Source: Myroides odoratus DSM 2801 (GTDB taxonomy: Bacteria; Bacteroidota; Bacteroidia; Flavobacteriales; Flavobacteriaceae). From it: a stretch of 64,000 nucleotides of DNA. The notes under the pieces were generated by a model. It saw only the letters and a program-made list of their open reading frames with translations, made no database searches and was not told the DNA's origin. Position numbers and translations under genes: made by a program. Position 1 is the stretch's first letter. Each line of letters begins with the position of its first letter. Where the stretch lies: assembly GCF_000243275.1 (NCBI RefSeq), contig NZ_CM001437.1, forward strand, positions 1,827,882-1,891,881, in the 5' to 3' direction. Below are positions 27,091 to 36,658 of this stretch, piece by piece.

Positions 27091-28231
27091 AACTTTCAGT
27101 TTCGTATTTCAGTTTTCGCAAGATACGCATAACTTGCTTAAAGCCTGTAAACAACTGGGGATCATTGGCGAATTTTAAATAATCTTTAACCTCAATCAGT
27201 TCTTCTTTCGCTTGTTCAAAACCATTGAGGTAACACAACATCATATTGTAACACAATTTACTCAGTACGCGCTCTTCTTTATTCGTTAACCGCTCTCCCA
27301 TTTTTAATTTTTGAATAACCTTTAGGCTATTTCTATAAATGTGCTCCAGAATATTTTCATTGTACTTAGGAGGCTCAAAAAGCATCTTACTCTCTAGAGC
27401 ATAACTACCGTTGTCGTAAAAATTTAAGCGTACTTCTTCAAAGGGATAATAACTTGTTCCGTCATTTAACCCGAGATTCAAATATTCCGTCAACACAAAT
27501 GATTCGGTATCATAAAACAAGGTCACTACATCCAAAGAAGAGTAGAATAACTTAATTTGTTCGTTGACAAATTCAATATCCATACGCGAATAGAACGGAA
27601 TACCGCGAATATTCATCTTCTTTCCGATCCAACAGATCACAAATTGCTCTTTAAATACGCTATAATTAGCGTGAATATCCTTAGAAGATTGCGTCATATA
27701 ACGCACAACACTCTCTAGTACGTGATTTAAATTGTTTTGAGAACTTTTTTCAATGCTTTCTACATGACTTTGATTTCCGTTGTAAACGAGTGCTCCATTG
27801 GGTACGGAGGTACTCCCAACACGGGAAAAATAAGAACCGGCTTGAATCTCACCTATAGGCCGTTTGAAAGTGGTCAAATCGGAATTTGGTGCAATGGTTA
27901 CCAATCCAATTACCTTATCATCAGCAAGATCCGTAAAAGTAACATTGTCATACGTAATGCTCGGTGGATTGGCAAAATAGGCATTTACTAGATTTTGAAT
28001 CTTACTATCGTCATAAAAATCTACACCAACTAATTCGTTATTATCGTCGTCTACTCCTACAATGATAAATGAGTTATTTTGAGGATTTGAATTAGATAAG
28101 GCACAAATATGTTTTAAAAATTTTGCTTTCCCCGATTTGGTATGTAAATTTAGCTGCCGTTTCTTATCATAGAAACTATTCTCATCATATTGGGCCAATA
28201 GATTTTTAATAAGTAATCGCTTATTAATCAT
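27083..28231 (-). CDS. AlbA_2 (Schlafen-like) domain protein
   Basis: The 382-residue cytoplasmic protein starts with an AlbA_2/Schlafen-type nucleic-acid-binding domain (about 1-150: KFLKHICALSNSN, SFIIVGVDDDNNELVGVDF, and an SYFSRVGSTSVP-like end). The C-terminal part is helix-rich and I do not recognise it. Homologues are often annotated as ATP-binding or transcriptional regulators, mostly on weak evidence. The gene is co-translated with a metallophosphoesterase. No exact -7 box precedes it. Confidence 0.82.
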   Translation of the reverse strand: MINKRLLIKNLLAQYDENSFYDKKRQLNLHTKSGKAKFLKHICALSNSNPQNNSFIIVGVDDDNNELVGVDFYDDSKIQNLVNAYFANPPSITYDNVTFTDLADDKVIGLVTIAPNSDLTTFKRPIGEIQAGSYFSRVGSTSVPNGALVYNGNQSHVESIEKSSQNNLNHVLESVVRYMTQSSKDIHANYSVFKEQFVICWIGKKMNIRGIPFYSRMDIEFVNEQIKLFYSSLDVVTLFYDTESFVLTEYLNLGLNDGTSYYPFEEVRLNFYDNGSYALESKMLFEPPKYNENILEHIYRNSLKVIQKLKMGERLTNKEERVLSKLCYNMMLCYLNGFEQAKEELIEVKDYLKFANDPQLFTGFKQVMRILRKLKYETESYE

Positions 28232-28398
28232 AGCAAATTATTTTTTGTTCTTAAATTTATAAAAAGAAACCCATAAATCATGCCCAAATGTTGAACGGCT
28301 ACTTTAGATTTAACCATCTATTAACAACTTAATAGAGAATATTTTTTGAATTTGCATGAATAATTAAATGAGCGTTATTTTCAGACAAAACTTTTATT

Positions 28399-29403
28399 AT
28401 GGAAACACCAGGATCAAATTACGATATTCGAGAATTAAATGAACTTATAGAAAGAGAAAGTGCTTTTATTGATATCTTAACAATGGAAATGAACAAGGCT
28501 ATTGTTGGACAAAAGCACATGATTGATCGATTGTTAATTGGATTACTAGGACAAGGGCACATCTTACTAGAAGGAGTACCTGGATTAGCAAAAACACTCG
28601 CGATTAATACATTATCAAAAGCTGTACACGGGAGCTTCAACAGAATTCAGTTTACGCCAGATTTATTGCCTGCCGACGTAATCGGTACGATGATTTACAA
28701 CGTAAAAGAAAATGATTTTACAATCCGTAAAGGACCCGTTTTCGCTAACTTCATCTTAGCGGATGAGATTAACCGTGCTCCAGCAAAAGTACAATCTGCA
28801 CTTTTAGAGGCGATGCAAGAAAAGCAAGTAACGATTAGTGATACGACTTATCCGTTAGACAAGCCTTTCTTAGTTATGGCGACTCAAAACCCGGTAGAGC
28901 AAGAAGGGACTTACCCATTACCGGAAGCACAAATGGACCGTTTCATGTTGAAAACGGTCATTGACTATCCAAAATTAGAAGAAGAACGCTTAGTTATTCG
29001 CCAAAATTTAGCTGGTGAAAAACAAACGATAAATCCAGTAGTAACCTTGGATCAAATCAAACGTGCACAAGAAGCCGTTAAAAAGGTTTACATGGATGAA
29101 AAAATTGAAAAGTATATCTTAGATATCATCTTTGCTACGAGATACCCAGAACAATTCAAATTAGAGAAATTAAAACCACTCATTAGTTTTGGAGCATCAC
29201 CTCGTGGTAGTATCAACTTAGCCACTGCTGCTAAATGTTATGCTTTTATCAAACGAAGAGGATATGTAATTCCAGAAGATGTACGTGCCGTAGTCATCGA
29301 CGTATTGCGCCACCGTATTGGAGTTACTTATGAAGCAGAGGCAGAAAGTATCACTTCTGTTGATATCATCAACCAAATTGTAAACGAAATAGAAGTACCA
29401 TAG
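28399..29403 (+). CDS. moxR: MoxR-family AAA+ ATPase
   Basis: The 334-residue MoxR ATPase has Walker A (GVPGLAKT, about residues 59-66), Walker B (FILADEINRAP), and MATQNPVEQEGTYPLPEAQMDRF, typical of the family. MoxR proteins work as chaperone-like partners of VWA-domain proteins and help assemble or activate metal-dependent complexes. This is the first gene of the bat operon, read rightward to 37419. No exact -7 box is visible; TGAATTTG at about 28347 differs by one base. Confidence 0.93.
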   Translation: METPGSNYDIRELNELIERESAFIDILTMEMNKAIVGQKHMIDRLLIGLLGQGHILLEGVPGLAKTLAINTLSKAVHGSFNRIQFTPDLLPADVIGTMIYNVKENDFTIRKGPVFANFILADEINRAPAKVQSALLEAMQEKQVTISDTTYPLDKPFLVMATQNPVEQEGTYPLPEAQMDRFMLKTVIDYPKLEEERLVIRQNLAGEKQTINPVVTLDQIKRAQEAVKKVYMDEKIEKYILDIIFATRYPEQFKLEKLKPLISFGASPRGSINLATAAKCYAFIKRRGYVIPEDVRAVVIDVLRHRIGVTYEAEAESITSVDIINQIVNEIEVP

Positions 29404-29475
29404 TAGTCAAACACTGTGGATTACAACTATTTATTTCACGATTATTCCGCTCATTTAAGGAATAATTCTTTTACA

Positions 29476-30339
29476 ATGGAAACCAAAGAGATTTTAAAAA
29501 AGGTCAAAAAAATTGAGATCAAAACCAAGCGTTTAAGTGATCATATTTTTTCTGGGGAATACCACACTTCCTTTAAAGGGCGTGGTATGACTTTTTCTGA
29601 AGTGCGTCCGTATCAATTTGGCGATGATGTTCGCGCCATTGATTGGAACGTTACTGCGCGTTACAATGAGCCTTATATCAAAGTTTTTGAAGAAGAAAGA
29701 GAACTTACCTTAATGCTTATGGTAGATATCAGTGCATCTGAAAACTTCGGGTCTACCGATGCATTCAAACAAGATATCATCACAGAAATAGCCGCAACTT
29801 TAGCGTTTTCTGCTACGCAAAACAACGATAAGATTGGACTTATTTTATTTTCGGATCAAATTGAATTATTCGTTCCTCCTAAAAAAGGAAAAATGCATGT
29901 ATTGCGCATTATACGTGAATTGATTGATTTCAAGCCCAAGAGTCAACAAACCGATGTCGCTTTAGCCCTTGCTTACTTATCGAAAGTAATCAAGAAAAAA
30001 GCCATTGTTTTTATCCTGTCTGACTTTGTTACACCTCCTTATGAAAGCACCTTAAAAATATCAGCTAAAAAGCACGATATCACAGGAATACGAATTTACG
30101 ATGAGCGAGAAAAAGAACTACCTAATGTAGGGATGATTAATGCTTATGATGCCGAAACAGGACAAGAAATCATAGTCAACACAGGAAGCAAAGAGGTTAG
30201 AAATCAATATACCGCCCATTTTTTAAAACAAGAAGATCAGTTCAAGAAGACCTTTCAAAAATGTGGTGCAGGTGTAATCAACATGCGTGTAGATGAGAGT
30301 TATGTAAAAAAATTATTAGGGTATTTCAAAGCTAGATAA
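29476..30339 (+). CDS. DUF58 domain protein of the bat operon
   Basis: The 287-residue protein has the DUF58 signature GRGMTFSEVRPYQFGDDVRAIDW, cited here as GMTFSEVRPYQ and DVRAIDWNVTAR, plus a VWA-like core (LMLMVDISASENFGS). The start is the ATG at 29476 (METKEILKKV); an upstream in-frame GTG at 29416 would add 20 residues without family similarity. DUF58 proteins accompany MoxR in most bacteria and are thought to be substrate-recognition partners. The next gene starts one base after its stop. Confidence 0.9.
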   Translation: METKEILKKVKKIEIKTKRLSDHIFSGEYHTSFKGRGMTFSEVRPYQFGDDVRAIDWNVTARYNEPYIKVFEEERELTLMLMVDISASENFGSTDAFKQDIITEIAATLAFSATQNNDKIGLILFSDQIELFVPPKKGKMHVLRIIRELIDFKPKSQQTDVALALAYLSKVIKKKAIVFILSDFVTPPYESTLKISAKKHDITGIRIYDEREKELPNVGMINAYDAETGQEIIVNTGSKEVRNQYTAHFLKQEDQFKKTFQKCGAGVINMRVDESYVKKLLGYFKAR

Positions 30340-30340
30340 A

Positions 30341-31972
30341 ATGACACTGAATAGAACAAAATACAATCTTTTAAGCGTACTTATTCTTTTGTTATCATCT
30401 CAGTTGATGTTAGCTCAGTTACCTCTTGAAACAAAAGTAGATACCACCAACATTAAAATTGGGGAACCTATAAAATATAGTATTCGCGCTATTACATCTA
30501 AAGATAGTAAAGTATTATTTCCCGAATCGGAAACATTAGGACCTTTAGAAATCTTAGATTCCTATCCCGTTGATACGATTAAGAAAGACAACTTCATTGA
30601 GTTAATCAAAAGCTATGAATTAACACAATTCGATGAAGGGAGTTTTACCATTCCGGAATTACCCGTTATCATTGATGCTAAGTTATTTAAGACAGATTCT
30701 ATTCGCATCAACGTTCAAAATGTTGCTGTAGATACTTTAAAAACACCCTTATACGATATTAAGTCTATTTCAAAAGCAGGAGCAGCTCCTTCTACGAGCT
30801 GGTATTACCTTGCTTTTCTTCTTTTAGCGATCGTAATTGGAGTTGTTATTTACTTTATTATTAAAAAACTACAAGATAAAAATCTTACAGAAGACGATAA
30901 GTACAGTACTCCTTTTGAAAAAGCGGTAACCAAGCTTAAGCAATTGGAAGAGAAACAGAATTGGACCCGTGGAGATGCAAAACCGTATTATTCTGAGATG
31001 ACGGATATTGCGCGTGCCTTTATTGAAGATACCTTTGGTATTTCTGCTCGTGAGTTAACCACTTTTGAAACAGTATCTATTTTAAAGAATACGTTACGCG
31101 ATAAGGATGTCAAAATTGATCCTAAAATCATCAAAGAATTTAAGCGTGTCTTGGATACGGCTGACTTAGTAAAGTTTGCTAAATCACAACCTGCAGATAA
31201 TGAAATTGTTGCGGATACGTCTAAAACACAGAATATCATTAATGAGATTAACACAGCTTATCCGATCTCTGCTGCTACTCAAACTGAACGCATTCGATTG
31301 AGAGAAGAGCGAAAAAGAAAGAGAAAGAGAGTGCGTTTTGGAATTCCAACTGCCATCTCAGCGGTATTAATCTTGTGTATTGGTATTGTTTATGTCATCA
31401 ATATTACTTCAGAACAGAATCTGAGCCTATTTACATTTAACTCTTCTAAACGTCTACTTCAACAAGAATGGATTAACAGTACATACGGAAGTGGTGTGGG
31501 ACTAACGGTGAGTACACCAGATGTATTGGTAAGAAAGAACGATCCAACAGTTGGCGATAGTGGAATTGATGGGATAGACAATATACAGCAATTCAAAAGT
31601 GGTGAATTAGGTGATCCTATTTACATCACCCTGAGTACAATACAAACAGGTAAAGATTTCAAATACACGGAAGAAGAAATTATCGATCATTCGTTGAAGT
31701 TAATCATCAAGAATTATGACGTGGATAATATTGAATTATCTCACGAGAAATTCGAAAATGCTTCGGGCTTAACAGGATTAAAAGCCAAAGGGGATTTCAC
31801 GCTGAAATTAGACAAAGGAAAAAATCAAAAAATAGCTTTTACCTGTGTATTAACACACGAAAGTAAAACCGTTTTAAATCAAGTATGGGTATTCCACCAT
31901 ACAGAAGATCAATATGCAGATGAGATTACTGAAAAAGTTTTCGATTCAATGCAATACAAACAAGAACAGTAA
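30341..31972 (+). CDS. BatD-like membrane protein of the bat operon
   Basis: The 543-residue protein has a signal peptide (ending LAQ), a periplasmic beta-rich domain (about 25-135), a membrane helix at about 150-172, a cytoplasmic segment with a KRKRKR-rich stretch (about 315-330), a second helix (about 333-355) and a C-terminal domain. The cytoplasmic part (EMTDIARAFIEDTFGISARELTT) resembles the tail of BatD. I regard it as the extra BatD-like gene often found between DUF58 and batA in flavobacteria. No function beyond the complex is known to me. Confidence 0.78.
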   Translation: MTLNRTKYNLLSVLILLLSSQLMLAQLPLETKVDTTNIKIGEPIKYSIRAITSKDSKVLFPESETLGPLEILDSYPVDTIKKDNFIELIKSYELTQFDEGSFTIPELPVIIDAKLFKTDSIRINVQNVAVDTLKTPLYDIKSISKAGAAPSTSWYYLAFLLLAIVIGVVIYFIIKKLQDKNLTEDDKYSTPFEKAVTKLKQLEEKQNWTRGDAKPYYSEMTDIARAFIEDTFGISARELTTFETVSILKNTLRDKDVKIDPKIIKEFKRVLDTADLVKFAKSQPADNEIVADTSKTQNIINEINTAYPISAATQTERIRLREERKRKRKRVRFGIPTAISAVLILCIGIVYVINITSEQNLSLFTFNSSKRLLQQEWINSTYGSGVGLTVSTPDVLVRKNDPTVGDSGIDGIDNIQQFKSGELGDPIYITLSTIQTGKDFKYTEEEIIDHSLKLIIKNYDVDNIELSHEKFENASGLTGLKAKGDFTLKLDKGKNQKIAFTCVLTHESKTVLNQVWVFHHTEDQYADEITEKVFDSMQYKQEQ

Positions 31973-31974
31973 CT

Positions 31975-32976
31975 ATGAGAAACGCAACCTTTTTACATCC
32001 TGAATTCTTTTGGTTGTTTCTACTATTACCTCTTGTTATCTTCATTTGGTATAGAAACAGAAAGAGACAAAAGGCAACTATTAAATTCAGTTCGATAGCA
32101 CCTTTTACAGGACATTCATCGCTTTTAGTTCGCTTATTGCCCCTGTCTATTGTACTAAAAACAGTAGCCCTGAGTGCGCTTATTGTTGCCTTGGCACGAC
32201 CACAAGTGATTAGTGTAGACCATCAAATACACTCTACGCATGGAATTGACATTGTAATGGCGATGGATATTTCCGGGAGTATGTTAGCTCGAGATTTGAA
32301 ACCCAATCGTTTGGAAGCCTTAAAAGAAGTAGCTGCGGACTTCGTAAGTCAACGTGTAGCGGATCGCATCGGAATTGTGATTTACGCTGCAGAGGCCTAT
32401 ACGAAAACGCCCGTAACTAGTGATAAAACCTTGCTTTTAAATTCACTTCGAGATATTAAATACTCAGATGATTTACGAGATGGAACCGCAATTGGTGTGG
32501 GATTAACCACCGCTATTAACCGTATAAAAACGAGTCCTGCGAAAAGTAAAATTATCATTTTACTAACGGATGGGGTCAATAATACAGGAACTGTTGATCC
32601 TTTAATGGCAACTCAAATTGCCAAAGAGTTCAATATTAAAATTTACACGATTGGAATAGGAACGAACGGATTAGCTGAATCTCCTGTAGGGTATGGTCCT
32701 AATGGTGAGTTGCGCTATGAGAAAATTCCTGTTGAACTGGATGAAGAATTGATGAAGACTATTGCCAAAGAAACAGGCGGGCAATATTTTAGAGCAACCA
32801 ATACACAAAGCCTTAAAAATATATACGACGAAATCAATCAGCTAGAAAAAACAAAAATAGATGAGCAGAAGTATGTCAATACAGAAGAAAAATTCAGATT
32901 ATTTGCTCTTCTTGCTTTTATCTTATTAGCATTAGATTTTATTCTAAGTAAAACACTTTTTAGAGGATTTATTTAA
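31975..32976 (+). CDS. batA: BatA, VWA-domain aerotolerance protein
   Basis: The 333-residue inner-membrane protein has N-terminal helices (about 10-28 and 60-75), a VWA domain with an intact MIDAS motif (DISGS, residues 98-102) and a C-terminal helix (LFALLAFILLALDFIL). Bat genes were named for aerotolerance in Bacteroides fragilis; in other species they act in envelope stress or assembly. It starts two bases after the preceding gene. Confidence 0.93.
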   Translation: MRNATFLHPEFFWLFLLLPLVIFIWYRNRKRQKATIKFSSIAPFTGHSSLLVRLLPLSIVLKTVALSALIVALARPQVISVDHQIHSTHGIDIVMAMDISGSMLARDLKPNRLEALKEVAADFVSQRVADRIGIVIYAAEAYTKTPVTSDKTLLLNSLRDIKYSDDLRDGTAIGVGLTTAINRIKTSPAKSKIIILLTDGVNNTGTVDPLMATQIAKEFNIKIYTIGIGTNGLAESPVGYGPNGELRYEKIPVELDEELMKTIAKETGGQYFRATNTQSLKNIYDEINQLEKTKIDEQKYVNTEEKFRLFALLAFILLALDFILSKTLFRGFI

Positions 32977-32983
32977 TAGCATT

Positions 32984-34015
32984 ATGTGGGAATTAGATGA
33001 CAAAAAATATTTTCTTTTATTACTTGCAATAGCAGTTATTGCTTTGCTCGTGCTATGGGAAATACTATGGAAAAAGAAAGTGCAAAAAACGTTTGCAACA
33101 CCAAAGGCACTGCAAGCATTAGCTCCAAATAAATCTGCGAATAAATCCATTATCAAAGCGGGGTTATATGTAGCCGCCTTAATTTGTATCATATTTGCAC
33201 TTGTCAATCCAAAAATTGGGACACGCATTGTTACGGTAAAAAGACAAGGGGTTGATATTGTTTTCACGCTTGATGTTTCCAAGAGTATGCTTGCACAAGA
33301 TATGGCTCCTGATCGTTTGGCGAAGATGAAACAATTGACTTCACAAATTATCAATAGTCTCGGACCTGATCGTATTGGAATTGTAGGATACGCAGGCAGT
33401 GCATTTCCTATGTTGCCAATTACTACCGATCACTATGCAGCCAAGATGTATTTACAATCCATGAATACAGATATGGTTTCTTCTCAAGGAACAGCCTTAG
33501 AAGATGCCATTCACGTGGCAAGTAATTACTTTGACAACCCTAGAACAAGTAAGGTGATGATTCTTATTTCAGATGGGGAAGATCACGGAGAAGGTGTAGA
33601 TTCATCAATCGAAATAGCAAAAGAAAAAAACATCAAGATTATTACCATTGGTGTAGGAACAGAAAAAGGAGGCCCTATTCCTATTAAAACGGCAAAGGGC
33701 ATTGAATATAAAAGAGATTGGGACAATGAGATTGTTATCACTAAATTGGACCCATCCACGTTGAAACACATTGCGGATGCAACTGGAGGAAAATACTTTT
33801 ATGGATCAAATACACAAGAAATTGTAGATCTAATTACAAATGAGCTCAACAAAATTGAAAAAACGGATTTTGAATCCCAACAAATAGCTGAATTTCAATC
33901 CCAATTTCAGTGGTTTTTAGGATTAGCTTTTTTACTCATTTGTATTGATTTATTCATTCTTGAACGCAAAACGAGTTGGATGAAGAAATTAAATCTCTTC
34001 AATGAAAAAGAATAA
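32984..34015 (+). CDS. batB: BatB, VWA-domain aerotolerance protein
   Basis: The 343-residue protein has the same plan as BatA: helices at about 8-28 and 58-76, VWA MIDAS DVSKS (residues 97-101) and a C-terminal helix (FLGLAFLLICIDLFIL). BatA and BatB are thought to pair in the membrane, with the VWA domains binding metal-dependent partners. Only 7 bases separate it from batA, and its stop overlaps a possible early batC start. Confidence 0.93.
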   Translation: MWELDDKKYFLLLLAIAVIALLVLWEILWKKKVQKTFATPKALQALAPNKSANKSIIKAGLYVAALICIIFALVNPKIGTRIVTVKRQGVDIVFTLDVSKSMLAQDMAPDRLAKMKQLTSQIINSLGPDRIGIVGYAGSAFPMLPITTDHYAAKMYLQSMNTDMVSSQGTALEDAIHVASNYFDNPRTSKVMILISDGEDHGEGVDSSIEIAKEKNIKIITIGVGTEKGGPIPIKTAKGIEYKRDWDNEIVITKLDPSTLKHIADATGGKYFYGSNTQEIVDLITNELNKIEKTDFESQQIAEFQSQFQWFLGLAFLLICIDLFILERKTSWMKKLNLFNEKE

Positions 34016-34035
34016 TGCTTATAGTTAGTAGAAAA

Positions 34036-34884
34036 ATGAAACATATATATTTGACCTTTGGATTGGTTCTTTTCGCTTCGCTGTCTGCTTGGGCACAATC
34101 AGCAGGTCGCGCCTTAACCGTAGGAAACGAAACCTATGAACACAAGCAATTCACTCAAGCTGAAGCGGCTTATCGTATTGCCTCATCCAAGAGCGACAAA
34201 AAGGAAACACCAACCTATAATTTAGGGAATAGTCTTATTCGCCAAAAGCAGAATAAAGAGGCGATTTCAGCCTATAACAAAGCGATTAAAGAAGCAACAA
34301 CTAAAACAGCCAAGCATCAAGCTTATCACAACTTAGGTAATGCTTATATGGCTGAAAAGAACTATAAAGCAGCAGAGCAAGCCTATAAAAATGCCTTGCG
34401 CAATAATCCAAAGGATGATGAAACGCGTTATAACTATGCTGTTGCGAAAAAACTAAACGAAGAAAATCCTCAAGACGATCAGAATAAAGACAATCAAGAT
34501 CAAGATCAGAACCAGGATAATCAACAAAATCAAGACCAAAACCAAGATCAGAACAAAGACCAAAATCAAGATCAGAACCAGGACAAAAATCAGGATGACA
34601 ACAAGCAGAATGATAAAGGGGACGATCAAAAAGACGACAAGAAAGATCAAGGAGACAATAAAGACGATAAAGACAACAAGGATAATAAAGATCAAAATAA
34701 GGATCAAAAGCCGAATCCACAGCAGCAGAAACAGCAACAAAGCAAAGAGCAGATGGAGCGTATATTAGATGCCGTGAATCGCGATGAACAAGCGGTACAA
34801 CAACGTTTGATTGACAAGAATAAAAAAGGAGATAAAAAAGGCGAAGCACAAGGGGTATCAACACAACGTAAAAAAGATTGGTAA
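34036..34884 (+). CDS. batC: BatC, TPR protein with Asp/Gln/Asn-rich tail
   Basis: The protein (about 282 residues from this start) has a signal peptide (MKHIYLTFGLVLFASLSAWAQ, ending AWAQ) and TPR-like repeats at about residues 20-140 (YNLGNSLIRQKQNKEAISAYNKAI; AYHNLGNAYMAEKNYKAAEQAYKNAL). A long low-complexity tract of Asp, Gln, Asn and Lys follows, then a charged C-terminus. I take the ATG at 34036; an ATG at 34015, inside the batB stop, would add seven residues in front of the signal peptide. It is probably a periplasmic partner that recruits other Bat proteins. Confidence 0.87.
   Translation: MKHIYLTFGLVLFASLSAWAQSAGRALTVGNETYEHKQFTQAEAAYRIASSKSDKKETPTYNLGNSLIRQKQNKEAISAYNKAIKEATTKTAKHQAYHNLGNAYMAEKNYKAAEQAYKNALRNNPKDDETRYNYAVAKKLNEENPQDDQNKDNQDQDQNQDNQQNQDQNQDQNKDQNQDQNQDKNQDDNKQNDKGDDQKDDKKDQGDNKDDKDNKDNKDQNKDQKPNPQQQKQQQSKEQMERILDAVNRDEQAVQQRLIDKNKKGDKKGEAQGVSTQRKKDW
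34470..34740 (+). repeat. Low-complexity (NQDQ)n coding tract in batC
   Basis: Repeated CAAGATCAGAACCAGGA-like 6- and 12-base units encode alternating Asn/Gln/Asp/Lys. The tract is open on the opposite strand too, which produces misleading antisense ORFs. Length variation by slippage would stay in frame if whole codon units change. Confidence 0.8.
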
Positions 34885-34894
34885 GCTTTAAATT

Positions 34895-36658
34895 ATGAAA
34901 ACATTACACCTGTATATTGTATTGGTTTGTGTCCTTTTCACACAATCTTTAGCTGCACAAGCAACTTTTGAGGCGAGTGTAAATAAGGATCAAGTGCCTT
35001 TAAATGACGTTATTCAGATTGAATTTACCATGAATAGTGATGGAGATAATTTTCGTTCTCCAAATTTTGAAGGATTTAGTGTTGTTGGTGGACCAAATAG
35101 CTCGGTTAGTTATGCTTGGATGAATGGAAAAAAATCGTTTAAAAAATCGTTCTCTTATCTTTTACAACCCAAGAGAAAAGGAAAGATAACCATTGGTAAA
35201 GCAAGCATTGTGATGGATGGGGAAACGTATACCACCAATCCCATCACCATTACAGTTACAGATGCTGTTGAACGACAAGATCCTCGTCAACAGATTCATC
35301 AAATGCAGCAAGGGTCTTTGGATAAAGTTCACCTAGTTGCTGAAGTTTCAAAGACTAAGCCTTTCATCAATGAGCCCGTTTCCATTGTATACAAATTGTA
35401 TTTTAATACAACTGTTGGTGGTTACCGCGGCAATCAAATCCCTACATACGATAAATTCTGGACGTATAATATTGAAATGCCACAACGTCCTGAACTAAAA
35501 CAAGGAAAATACAAAGGGGAAATGTACAATTACGTTGTCTTGAAGCAAGATATTATCATGGCTCAGGAAGTAGGTAAACAAGTTATTAAACCCCTCTCCT
35601 TAACCGTTCAAGTTGAAGTACCAACAGGGCGTCGAGATTTCTTTGGCTTTCCGGAATATGGTTTAGTAGAAAAAGAATTCAGTACACAAGCCATTACCAT
35701 TGATGCCCAAGAGCTACCACAAAAAGACAGACCTGCAAACTTCTCTGGAGGGGTTGGTGATTTCTCCTTCAAGGTAAAACCTTCTACTACGGAGTTAAAA
35801 GCGGGTGAGCCTTTATATTTAACTGTTAGTGTTTCTGGAAAGGGAAACCTCAACCTAGTTACGCTTCCTACACCCGTTGCACATTCTGCATTAGAGGTAT
35901 ATGACCCTCAATATTCAGAAAAATTAAACCCTACAGCTGCTGGTTTACAAGGAAACAGAACCAATAAGTACACGATAATTCCACAATATAAAGGAGAGTA
36001 CAACATTGATCCGATGGAATTTTCGTATTTCGATTTGGCGTCAAAACAATATAAAACGATTACAACGGATACCCTAAAGATTCATGTTTTAGATGGTCCA
36101 ATGCTGCCAACAAACAAAGAAGTTGCTGGTACAGATCACGCAGATGATCAGGAACTTTTCCAAAAGAACAAAAAGACATTGACCTTTATTGAATCAAAGC
36201 AACCAACGTATTGGAATACATCTTTGTTCTATTTCTTATTGCTAGCTCCTCTTGTCATTATACCATTATTTGTGATTGGAACTCGATTGAAAGAGGCTAA
36301 AGCCAACGATGTTGAAGGAAATAGATTAAAAAGAAACAACCGATTAGCCAAGAAATACTTAGGCGAAGCGAAAAAGAACATGAATAACAAAGCGTTATTT
36401 TACGAAGCTTTAGAGCGTTGTCTACACAATTTCTTAAAGGCTAAATTGAATATGGAAACGAGCGAAATGAGCAATGATAATATCACTGAAATTTTGCAAG
36501 AGAAATCCATTACGCCATCCGCTATTGATTCTTTTATGAACCTTAAAAATGCTTGTGAGTGGGCGCGTTATACGCCAACGGATCAAGTAGATATAGTCAA
36601 AGATTACGAAACAGCCATTGATGTAATTGATCAATTGGAAAAACAATTTAAATCCTAA
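34895..36658 (+). CDS. batD: BatD, oxygen-tolerance protein
   Basis: The 587-residue protein has a signal peptide (SLAAQ), repeated periplasmic beta-sandwich regions (FEASVNKDQVPLNDVIQIEF, KGKITIGKASIVMDG, LVAEVSKTKPFINEPVSIVY), a membrane helix at about 445-465 and a cytoplasmic helical tail (YEALERCLHNFLKAKLN). BatD is the large periplasmic scaffold of the Bat complex. Its stop overlaps the batE start by one base. Confidence 0.92.
   Translation: MKTLHLYIVLVCVLFTQSLAAQATFEASVNKDQVPLNDVIQIEFTMNSDGDNFRSPNFEGFSVVGGPNSSVSYAWMNGKKSFKKSFSYLLQPKRKGKITIGKASIVMDGETYTTNPITITVTDAVERQDPRQQIHQMQQGSLDKVHLVAEVSKTKPFINEPVSIVYKLYFNTTVGGYRGNQIPTYDKFWTYNIEMPQRPELKQGKYKGEMYNYVVLKQDIIMAQEVGKQVIKPLSLTVQVEVPTGRRDFFGFPEYGLVEKEFSTQAITIDAQELPQKDRPANFSGGVGDFSFKVKPSTTELKAGEPLYLTVSVSGKGNLNLVTLPTPVAHSALEVYDPQYSEKLNPTAAGLQGNRTNKYTIIPQYKGEYNIDPMEFSYFDLASKQYKTITTDTLKIHVLDGPMLPTNKEVAGTDHADDQELFQKNKKTLTFIESKQPTYWNTSLFYFLLLAPLVIIPLFVIGTRLKEAKANDVEGNRLKRNNRLAKKYLGEAKKNMNNKALFYEALERCLHNFLKAKLNMETSEMSNDNITEILQEKSITPSAIDSFMNLKNACEWARYTPTDQVDIVKDYETAIDVIDQLEKQFKS

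Noticed and set aside
34301..34864. Antisense ORFs opposite batC, some very hydrophobic
   Set aside because: They arise from the simple-sequence (NQDQ) tract read backward; low-complexity Leu/Ile/Val translation is an artefact of the codon pattern.
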